From the NCBI GenBank assembly GCA_016713585.1, contig JADJOV010000011.1, positions 62,001 to 126,000 on the forward strand: DNA of 64,000 nt, written 5' to 3'. The translations under genes were made by a program, and so were the position numbers. The stretch comes from Bdellovibrionales bacterium (GTDB lineage Bacteria > Bdellovibrionota > Bdellovibrionia > Bdellovibrionales > Bdellovibrionaceae). Below the pieces are notes generated by a model that saw only the letters and a list, made by a program, of their open reading frames with translations, did not search any database and was not told where the DNA came from. Positions 57,472-64,000 of the stretch are shown one piece after another (the stretch's first letter is position 1; every line of letters starts with the position of its first letter).

Positions 57472-58197
57472 TCAGAACTTCAGCTTATCTGAACTAACAC
57501 GGAGTGGCATGGTGAATTCACCCACTCCGTGCAGGATTTCTCGCCCTAACTTGAGGATCCATTTCGTGGGCTCAAAACCCATTTTTTTCAGCTTCGGTAG
57601 ATTGCTATTTTTAGCAACGACTTTCAAGGTCAGCTCAAAACTATCATTTATTATTTTGTCAGCAGTTAACGATTTAAATACGCTACCAGACCCATATTTA
57701 AGACCCCAATTGAGTCGTTCAATCTTCAAAATACCAGTCCCAGTGAGAGTGGTCTTATCAGAGATGATCTGGATAGGAAACTCGACTGGTTTTGTTGTGC
57801 CAATAATCGTCAGGTCTCCTTTAACTAAATACTCATCTTTGGACTCAGGCTTTAATTTCATACCTGTCATTTTAAATGTAGATTCTGGGTATTTTTCTAC
57901 TTTGAAAAAGTCATCATTTGAAAGGTGCCCCACTAGTTTCTTTTGATTATCAGGACTGTCTTTTAAATCGTCATTACTTATAGTCTTCATGTCTACAACT
58001 ATCTTCGCCGCAGTCAGCTCGTTTTTGCTATTGGTTTGAACTTCGCCACTTTTAATTTGAATTTTACCGTTATGATAACTTCCTATTTTTTTTCCAGCTC
58101 GCCACTCGACACTGCTAGCAGCAGTGTCGATTTTATATGTCTCAGCAAATACGTTTGAGTTGAGCAATGCTACAATTGTTAAAATTAATGTTTTCAT
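57472..58197 (-). CDS. YceI-family periplasmic protein, probable run-on C-terminus
   Basis: YceI homologue with signal peptide (MKTLILTIVALLNSNVFA) and the family body: SSVEWRAGKKIGSYHNGKI, DLKDSPDNQKKLVGHLSN, DDFFKVEKYPESTFKMTGM, LTIIGTTKPVEFPI. The usual end is FELTLKVVAKK-stop near residue 195. Here the frame goes through KNSNLPKLKK for about 45 more residues without family similarity. A single extra A in the run read from 57608-57612 would give AAATAG and the normal stop, so the long tail is probably an artefact. ATG 58197 has AAGGGAG. Confidence 0.82.
   Translation of the reverse strand: MKTLILTIVALLNSNVFAETYKIDTAASSVEWRAGKKIGSYHNGKIQIKSGEVQTNSKNELTAAKIVVDMKTISNDDLKDSPDNQKKLVGHLSNDDFFKVEKYPESTFKMTGMKLKPESKDEYLVKGDLTIIGTTKPVEFPIQIISDKTTLTGTGILKIERLNWGLKYGSGSVFKSLTADKIINDSFELTLKVVAKNSNLPKLKKMGFEPTKWILKLGREILHGVGEFTMPLRVSSDKLKF
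57498..57531. repeat. 10-bp inverted repeat (hairpin)
   Basis: CACGGAGTGG pairs with CCACTCCGTG across a short loop, inside the run-on tail of the YceI frame. If YceI ends near 57606 this hairpin lies just after its true stop and may be its terminator, although no T-tract follows on the minus strand. Confidence 0.5.
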
Positions 58198-58434
58198 GCG
58201 ATTCTCCCTTGTTTTGGTTTTACTCGTGAACTAAGTATCCTACAAAGAAGGACTGCTAATGAGTAGCATTAAATGAGGAAAATAGCATTTTGCGAAGAAA
58301 TGAAAACAGCCCTGGCGCCGACAAGTCGTGTCGAAGCACCTCACACCACCGCAACCGTCAATCGCAACAATTTTTGCAGTGACATCGATGGGTGCACGTC
58401 CGGAACGAATCATATTACAAACCTACTCCTTCGC

Positions 58435-58706
58435 CTATTCGTAAACTTCTTTGCGGTGACCGATTTTTATTATCGTGACTTTAATTCTTTGGTTCTCAAT
58501 CAGATAAATGACGCGATAATCTTGAATGCGAACTCGATAGAGCGAATCTGCGCCTTTCATCTTTTTTATCTGAAGCAGTTCAGTGTAGGGATTTAAAGAA
58601 AGAAGCTGAACAGCATCTAATATTTTCTGTTGGATTTTTGAGGCAACCCTTGGAGTTCTTTAGCTGCGCTCTTTTTACAAACGACTTCGCAAACCTTGGA
58701 ACTCAT
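58435..58706 (-). CDS. RelE/ParE-family toxin, one frameshift
   Basis: About 90 residues when joined. It starts MSSKVCEVVCKKSAAKELQG, with the helix and ...LPQKIQQKILDAVQLLSLNP; later QIKKMKGADSLYRVRIQDYR, VIYLIENQRIKVTIIKIGHR and KEVYE match RelE/ParE strands (WRxRxGdYRviy and vxxigHRkdvY). A single A loss in the T run at 58635-58639 truncates the frame after LPQK. The start overlaps the antitoxin end. RelE-type toxins cleave ribosome-bound mRNA while ParE relatives hit gyrase; the type here is not resolved. Confidence 0.68.
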
Positions 58707-58914
58707 TTTTTGAGCTTCTTAAGAACTGCAACCAACGAATCTCTTCTTCGTTTTTTCGTTCATCATAGCTAGCAAGGTCAATCTCATCTTCGAGTTGCTC
58801 GCGAATGGCATTTTCAACGACGCTTTGAATTTTAAGCCCTCGCTTTTACAAAACGCAGCGAGAGCTTTTAAGATCAGAATCTATACTTGTAGATAGAGTT
58901 GCCTTTTTTTCCAT
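58675..58914 (-). CDS. antitoxin of the RelE/ParE-type pair, frameshifted
   Basis: About 70-80 residues when joined: MEKKATLSTSIDSDLK, then ALAAFCKSEGLKIQSVVENA, IREQLEDEIDLASYDERKN and EEEIRWLQFLRSSKN. This is the short RHH/helical antitoxin layout (DNA-binding front, acidic toxin-binding back). An extra A in the T run 58866-58869 breaks the frame early. In a corrected frame (one more A near 58710) the stop would overlap the toxin ATG (ATGA). It would repress its own promoter with the toxin. Confidence 0.6.
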
Positions 58915-59193
58915 ACCTTTATTATCCACGAAAACCTGGAAAAACAAGCAGTGAGGGCACCTAGACTATATTCGCCAACTATTTAATTTAATTGGTTTTA
59001 CAAAAATCTCAAAATGAGACATTTGGTGCGGCCAGCTTGAGTTGTTTAGAACCTCGTGTCAAGGCTTCACCTATAGTCGGAGTGTAGTGGCATAGTCAGC
59101 AAAACCTCAAAAATACTCCAATCTGGACAAAGTGACCTTAATATGATGAATTCTCAAGGGAAATCCACTTTTAGGAGCACATACGGGTGTTTT

Positions 59194-59907
59194 ATGGACC
59201 CTAAGACAGCTGAATCGATTGGACTACTAAGGCATCAGATAATTTCTCCGGTGTTGATGGAGACCACGAAGGCTCAAATGGATTACTAAAGCTCCGCAGC
59301 GCTAGGACTGATCGACTCAATATGAGTTGTGTGCAGTTTTACGATGTCTGTTTGAAAGAAGGAATGCTGGGAAAGCCCCCAATCGGTCTAGAAACTTTGC
59401 GACGGTTTTTACGTCTGGAGGGACTCTCACAAGAAGCGGGAGTCGACTCCACGCAAGAAATTTGAGATGCGTTACTTTGGCGAGCTTTGGACTTGTGACT
59501 TTATGCATGGCCCGCAGGTCAGTGCCGAGGGTTCTAAGCGCAAGCAGAAGGCTATTTTATTTGCCATTATTGATGATCATTCACGAATGATTGTTGGTGC
59601 GAAGTGGGCCCTGGGTGAGGACACAAGGGCCATTGAAACTGTTTTCAAAGAAGCTATACTGAGTTTTGGGCAGCCTGACCGACTTTACTGCGACAATGGC
59701 AGCGCTTTTTCCAGCCATTATCTAGAGCGGTGCTGTGCGAAGCTTGGGATTGGCCTTGTTCACTCAAAGCCCTACGACTCGCCCTCTCGGGGTAAAATCG
59801 AGCGCTGTTTTAGAACCGTTAACGATTTACCTGTGCTTTGGCTGGGTGGTTTTGTTTTATTCAAATCACAGGTAAATCGTTACTGCTGGCATCAAAGCTT
59901 ACAATAG
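59194..59907 (+). pseudogene. IS481-like DDE transposase remnant
   Basis: Broken transposase. An N-terminal part MDPKTAESIGLLRHQII starts at ATG 59194 and stops early; KPPIGLETLRRFLRLEGLSQ is a helix-turn-helix piece in another frame. From 59467 a long frame encodes the rve core: WTCDFMHGPQV (first Asp), AIIDDHSRMIVGAKWAL, YCDNGSAFSSHYLERCCAKL (second Asp) and SKPYDSPSRGKIERCFRTV (Glu). This order fits IS481/ISL3-type integrase cores. At least one frameshift and one internal deletion are needed. It is fused to an IS6-like end downstream. Confidence 0.65.
59820..59882. repeat. perfect 16-bp inverted repeat at the junction of two transposase remnants
   Basis: TAACGATTTACCTGTG at 59820-59835 is matched by its reverse complement at 59867-59882 with 31 bp between. 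It lies exactly between the end of the IS481-like core and the IS6-like C-terminus, so it may mark the breakpoint or an element end. Confidence 0.7.
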
Positions 59908-60148
59908 TCAAAATTTTGCGTGCATTGAAATTCGCCAATGCAAATACCTGAACAACATTCTCGAGCAAGATCACCGAAATGTTAAACGTCGAACCAGGCC
60001 CATGCTTGGCTTTAAATCCTTCTGATCAGCAAGAGTTGTCCTTGCTGGGATCGAACTTGTGAGTATGATTAAAAAGCGTCAGCTCAAGACATCAAGAAAA
60101 ACTTCTTCTCTCAGTGTTGCCGATCAATTCTATTCATTGGCCGCATAA
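59882..60148 (+). pseudogene. C-terminal fragment of an IS6-family transposase
   Basis: Frame of about 88 codons with one TGA. It reads AYNSQNFACIEIRQCKYLNN and then ILEQDHRNVKRRTRPMLGFK, followed by SF-stop-SARVVLAGIELVSMIKK. This is the end of an IS6/IS240-type DDE transposase (catalytic Glu in EQDHR). The stop is probably CGA to TGA. Only the C-terminal third is present. It sits directly after the IS481-like remnant. Confidence 0.72.
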
Positions 60149-60322
60149 TAAAGTCTGAATTCGAGTCCCAAATTTGCCTGTTCCGCATCTATTTCAATTA
60201 ATGCAACAGAACCCGAAACACGTGACCCTCCAAAACACAGGCAAATCTTTACAGGCACACGTTTTGCACTCGTTTCCGCCTAGGAATATAAATGGAATTC
60301 AACTCAATTCAGCGAGGGATCA

Positions 60323-61206
60323 ATGAAGACTGCACTTACCGTAATTTGTCTCCTGTCTATTTCAACCGCAATATTTGCGTCGCCACCCCCAAGCGTGACC
60401 AGAGCTTCTGGCCCAGAAGGAGCATTGCTTACCCTGGAAGTGAAAAAAAATGTATATATCGGGAATAGAACTTTTGATGTTGAGTTGGGGCTCTCTAATT
60501 CGGCCGGTGTCAGTGAACTAATACTAGAGGATACGGCAGGTTTGAATCCACCGTGTCGTGAAAGACTCGAAAAGGTAGTCCTTTCAGGGAAGGAGCTGAC
60601 CTTTAAAAGGAAATTTAAGATGGCAGATATCAAGGGAGATGTATGTGATAAACAAAAAGATATAATTGCTTTTGATATGGTAATAGTTCGTTTCCATGAT
60701 GGCAAGATCGAAAAATTGAGTCCATTTATCTTCGGCTTTTCGAAAGAGTTAACAAGACAAGTAGGCACATATTATGAACATGAAATCAAGCCTGTTAAAA
60801 TAACGGCTAATTTAACGGCTGAGCAAGCTGGCACGATCATAGAGTACGATACCACATTAGAGACAAAAGCGAGATCTATGATATTGGATATACTGCTTCT
60901 GCTTCAGACTTAAGAGACTTTAGGGGTGTTATTTTTGATAGCGGCGAAGAATTTTTAAGTGACAATTCACAAGAGTTAGCTGACTTTGTTAATTCTAGAA
61001 AAGATACTTTCAGAGTAAATAGAAAACAAAAAGTTGCCATTGAAAGTTGGTTTTGCGCGCCCTGGCCTGAAGCTTGTCTTTTTTCTACAGTCAGGCTTAA
61101 AAAAAATAGCTTTAGAGTTAATGGTGGATTCTCCGCTATACATGTAAGATTGATTAAAAAAGGTGATATTTCAACTTCTTCATTTGCATACAAAATTTTT
61201 AATTAG
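60323..61206 (+). CDS. exported protein of unknown function, one frameshift
   Basis: About 293 residues when joined. Signal peptide ends IFASPPP. The first frame (to 60913) is beta-rich with two Cys (LNPPCRERLEK, GDVCDKQKD); the second, starting near 60862, begins DKSEIYDIGYTASASDLRD and ends SSFAYKIFN at 61206, with Cys in ESWFCAPWPEACLFST. Both halves are polar and share composition, so one gene with an indel is likely. It lies between transposase scraps and has a lower G+C than its neighbours, suggesting transfer. No family recognised. Confidence 0.5.
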
Positions 61207-61235
61207 AAGAGCGAATAAGGAATTGAGATCGGGTA

Positions 61236-61259
61236 GACCCAGCCATTGCTGGCTGGGTC
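61236..61259. terminator. strong hairpin after the exported-protein gene
   Basis: GACCCAGCCA pairs perfectly with TGGCTGGGTC across a 4-nt loop (TTGC), 30 bp after the stop at 61206. The 10-bp stem is terminator-like, although the following bases are C/A rich and lack a T-tract, so factor-independent termination is uncertain. Confidence 0.5.
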
Positions 61260-61416
61260 CCACCACAAAACCTGATTATTACCCACAAGTGCATTATCCA
61301 CGAGCTAAACTCCAGCCTTCACTTAAATCAACAAGCCTCTGCCATTCTCTTGTAGTCCGCAGAATTGTTTCATGAAGTTCAGCGCATCAATTCGAACAAT
61401 TAATTAAACAGAATGT

Positions 61417-62163
61417 GTGAGCGGGACGAAAGACTCCTTCTGCATGGTCGAACGTGCCCCAAAACCCTTCCAGAGCTTCAAAGAGTTCCAATACAAAGGC
61501 ATCGGCCTGAGGAGTCTGTCCTTTACAGACCTCCAGGAGAACCTTGAGACCTTTCTTGAGCGCTTCCAGCTTGAGATGGGCCACCCCTTGCCTGCCTTCG
61601 TCACCAAGGAATTCTATGATTATCTGAACTGCGGGATTCTAGCTAATGGCTTCCTACGAGTTCAGTGTGAAAAGTGCCATCATGAAAATCTCGTGGCATT
61701 TTCCTGCAAACACCGTGGATTCTGCCCCAGCTGTGGAGCTCGAAGAATGGTCGAGACAGCAGCCCACCTGGTTGACTATGTCCTGCCTGATCAGCCTATT
61801 CGGCAATTCGTCTTAACCTTCCCCTTTCAGCTCAGGCCCTTGCTTGCCGTCCGGCCAAAGATCATGTCCGCTTGCCTTGAAATCAGTCATCGGGCGACGA
61901 CAGCCTTTCTCCTCAAAAAAGCGGGACTCTCAAAAACCACAGGCGTCATTGGAGGCGTCACCTTGATCCAGCGATTTGGGGGCGCATGCAACGTCAATGT
62001 CCGTCATTTCCGCAATCACTGATCCCGAGGTTATCCAAAAATACTCGAACATCTGAAGCTTCCCACCAGATCACCGAAAATCCACCCAAGCCGAGGACCT
62101 CCACACCGCCGTGACAAATGCTCTGGAGACGAGTTCATCCAAACCTTCCCTGATTATGATTAG
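61417..62163 (+). pseudogene. IS91-family transposase with internal deletion
   Basis: The N-terminal half has the IS91 zinc-ribbon: RVQCEKCHHENLVAFSCKHR and FCPSCGARRMVETAAHL, then VLPDQPIRQFVLTFPFQLR and LIQRFGGACNVN. From about 61995 the protein jumps to the IS91 C-terminus, SVISAITDPEVIQKILEHLK, LPTRSPKIHPSRGPP and FIQTFPDYD-stop at 62163. The catalytic Tyr/HUH core between them (about 150 residues) is missing. The deletion joins the two parts in different frames. It is therefore a defective element that may be mobilised only in trans. Confidence 0.75.
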
Positions 62164-62349
62164 ACCAAGACACACGACTCATGAGCTTTCTTGGAAACTT
62201 CAGATTCGAAATCCACGAGTCGACGGGACTCCTATACAAAAACAAATCCAACCAGAAAGAATCGAGATAAAATCTCAAAAAGAGTCCACCAATCTAAAAG
62301 CATCATCAAAAACTCAAAAAATTAAGCAGAATTAGCTGGAATCGAACTT

Positions 62350-62420
62350 TCCGCAGAATTGACCAGGCGTCCTATATAATTGAGTTCACTAGAGCAGGTG
62401 CTGCTTTATACTTCTTATCC
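62350..62420. repeat. dispersed repeat, copy 2 (about 71 bp)
   Basis: Partner of 44920-44987. On the minus strand it covers the last codons of the 62372-62569 frame (DKKYKAAPALVNSII) and downstream sequence. Differences are few and include one 3-bp in-frame change, so both are diverged copies of one gene end. Confidence 0.7.
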
Positions 62421-62569
62421 TCCTTTTTAATCGCTAAGATCTCCCTCGCCAGGGATTTCCATCGGCCGAAATTGAATTCGACTGTTGCGTGTTGAGCAGT
62501 GACCAAATAGCCAATGTGATCCTCTGCTTTGCAGTTTAGTTTGTGCTCTGTTAAAATGCCGCGGAGCAT
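62372..62569 (-). CDS. hypothetical 65-aa protein or gene remnant
   Basis: Frame of 65 codons with a helical, charged end (AREILAIKKEDKKYK). TAQHATVEFNFGRWKSL is a patterned segment. Its last 15 residues are conserved as a scrap at 44.9 kb, so the gene existed in more than one copy. No family recognised. It lies in the transposon-rich interval and may be the 3' part of a longer gene. Confidence 0.35.
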   Translation of the reverse strand: MLRGILTEHKLNCKAEDHIGYLVTAQHATVEFNFGRWKSLAREILAIKKEDKKYKAAPALVNSII

Positions 62570-62822
62570 TTATTAACGATTGGATAACAGGAAGGAGGCA
62601 GGCCCAACGGGTATACTCCCTAATATGTATAGAGTGAGACTGCAATAATGGGCCTCTGATGTTGGAATTGAAGCCATGTGTCTTGGTGGTGTGAGTTATG
62701 TGTGTGACGATCTAGGACTTAAGAGTACAATGGGTTCGATATACCGCGAGAGCGCAGCTGAGATTCTTGCATGCGCGAAATTTCGAATGGCAATATTAGA
62801 TAATTTCGAGAAAGGATTATTT

Positions 62823-63298
62823 ATGAAAAATGAACTCACAACAATAGACATTGGCATTCCAACTGCGGATCGCACAAAAATTGCGGAAGGGCTTTCAAGA
62901 CTGTTGGCGGATTCTTATACACTTTATCTTAAGACCCACAACTTTCATTGGAACGTGACTGGCCCTATGTTTCAGACTCTGCATGTAATGTTTGAAACTC
63001 AGTACACCGAGCTTGCGTTAGCAGTAGATTTGATAGCTGAACGTATTCGTGCGCTGGGATTGCCTGCGCCAGGTACGTATCACGAGTTTGCAAACCGACC
63101 TCGATCAAAGAACCAACAAGTATCCCAAATGCTAGAGAAATGATTCTTCAACTTGTTGCAGGTCAGGAGGCCGTTGTTAAAACAGCTCGGTCTATCTTTC
63201 CTGTTGTTGAGACAGCCCACGATGAAGTTACTGCCGATTTACTCACACAACGCATGCAGCTCCATGAAAAACAGCTTGATGCTTCGAAGCTTGCTTGA
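62823..63298 (+). CDS. dps: Dps-family ferritin-like protein, one frameshift
   Basis: DNA-binding/iron-storage miniferritin of about 158 residues. ATG 62823 follows AAAGGA. It has KTHNFHWNVTGPMFQTLHVM (ferroxidase His/Trp segment) and FETQYTELALAVDLIAERI (Asp/Glu ligands at the dimer interface), as in Dps. After EFA a base is missing near 63094; the corrected frame continues PTSIKEPTSIPNAREMILQL and later VVETAHDEVTADLL and QLDASKLA-stop. Dps protects DNA and oxidises Fe2+ with peroxide, which fits its katG neighbour 46 bp away. Confidence 0.87.
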
Positions 63299-63343
63299 GG
63301 GATGAAGCAGCTACAGATCTGATAAGAAACAGAGGAGGAAACA

Positions 63344-64000
63344 ATGGAAACCGAATCAAAATGCCCATTCTCGGGTAGTGCAAGCAAAGCAACCATTGCA
63401 GGTACACCAGCAAACGCACAATGGTGGCCCAAACAACTCAACCTTAAAATTCTGCATCAACATTCGGCCAAGTCGAATCCTATGGAAGCGAAATTTGACT
63501 ATGCCAAAGAATTTAAAAAGCTTGATTATGCAGCTTTAAAAAAAGATTTGCGTAAACTCATGACCGACTCACAGGATTGGTGGCCAGCGGACTGGGGTCA
63601 TTACGGCGGATTATTTATTCGTATGGCTTGGCATAGCGCAGGCACTTATAGAACGATAGATGGACGTGGTGGTGGTGGTACAGGCAATCAACGTTTTGCA
63701 CCACTCAACAGCTGGCCAGATAATGGGAATCTCGATAAAGCTCGTCGCCTACTTTGGCCAATCAAAAAAAAATACGGCAACAAAATTTCATGGGCTGACT
63801 TGATGATACTCACTGGCAATGTAGCTTTGGAATCTATGGGCTTTAAGACTTTTGGTTTTGGCGGCGGACGCGAGGATATTTGGGCGCCTGAAGAGGATAT
63901 TTACTGGGGTTCTGAAACAGAATGGTTAGGCGACAAACGTTATAGCGGAGATCGCCAACTTGAAAATCCGCTTGGGGCAGTACAAATGGGGCTCATTTAT
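63344..64000 (+). CDS. katG: catalase-peroxidase KatG, partial at the window edge
   Basis: First 219 residues of KatG; the gene runs off the window. ATG 63344 has AGGAGG in front. KCPFSGSA and WWPKQLNLKILHQHSAKSNP are the typical start. The distal haem pocket RMAWHSAGTYRTIDGRGGGG holds Arg, Trp and His for H2O2 use, and the Trp is the first of the Met-Tyr-Trp adduct. GNQRFAPLNSWPDN and FGFGGGREDIWAPEEDIYWG follow; the last residues GAVQMGLIY contain the adduct Tyr. It removes H2O2 in the cytoplasm. dps and katG are probably one operon for peroxide stress. Confidence 0.93.
   Translation, partial: METESKCPFSGSASKATIAGTPANAQWWPKQLNLKILHQHSAKSNPMEAKFDYAKEFKKLDYAALKKDLRKLMTDSQDWWPADWGHYGGLFIRMAWHSAGTYRTIDGRGGGGTGNQRFAPLNSWPDNGNLDKARRLLWPIKKKYGNKISWADLMILTGNVALESMGFKTFGFGGGREDIWAPEEDIYWGSETEWLGDKRYSGDRQLENPLGAVQMGLIY

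Noticed and set aside
58273..58596. Plus-strand 107-codon frame
   Set aside because: It is antisense to the end of the toxin gene and has no protein-like pattern.
1..64000. CRISPR array or prophage
   Set aside because: No regularly spaced repeats and no phage structural genes were found; only isolated transposon pieces.

Overview
The window looks like chromosome from a Gram-negative bacterium of the Bdellovibrionota or a close relative. Supporting signs are several regulators of the TIGR02147/DUF4423 type, an HNH-endonuclease family typical of that group, many exported lipoproteins whose lipobox ends in (Q/N/G)(N/G)C, a large load of secreted proteases, and a moderate G+C content. The assignment is an inference from gene families, not from a phylogenetic marker.

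Layout: 0.07-2.0 kb, a RegB/RegA-like redox two-component pair. 2.4-3.3 kb, a pseudopilin-like protein. 3.3-8.1 kb, a ResB-nrfA-nrfH respiratory nitrite (ammonifying) locus on the minus strand in which nrfH is split by a complete IS256-family element with an 8-bp target duplication. 8.2-12.7 kb, an RND pump with its TolC partner. 14.1-18.1 kb, a broken HNH gene, a TetR regulator and two outer-membrane barrel genes, one with an N-terminal haem c motif. 18.2-28.4 kb, the most distinctive block: an array of exported, mostly lipidated proteins with CXXCH motifs, an FG-GAP propeller, a LamG/DUF1588-like protein, a DUF1501-like protein and YceI. 28.4-38.2 kb holds housekeeping and envelope genes (endonuclease/phosphatase, HtpX, Slt, O-antigen ligase, methyltransferase, prohibitin, YaiI). 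39.0-41.6 kb is a PhnDCE-type ABC importer preceded by three consecutive hairpins. 43-45 kb is an accessory stretch (tandem-domain secreted protein, nucleotidyltransferase pair, DNA-methylase scrap). 45.1-49.8 kb is a Cbi(M)(N)QO cobalt/nickel importer between two DUF4423-like regulators. 49.8-58.2 kb carries exported oxidoreductase and protease genes plus a second YceI. 58.4-62.6 kb is a graveyard of a toxin-antitoxin pair and three different transposase remnants. The window ends in dps and the first part of katG.

A cross-cutting feature is about 30 single-base indels that split otherwise well conserved genes. Many lie in short homopolymers, and the reading frame on both sides still codes for recognisable protein. 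I read most of them as probable sequence/assembly errors, so I give full-length spans for these genes. The IS insertion in nrfH, the internal deletions in the UPF0114 and IS91 genes, and the transposase scraps are real rearrangements that single-base errors cannot explain.

Functionally the window is about anaerobic or redox respiration, metal and phosphonate-type import, envelope turnover and secreted hydrolysis. The redox two-component pair, ammonifying nitrite reductase, cytochrome lipoproteins, YceI proteins and peroxide defence (Dps/KatG) fit a life with changing oxygen.
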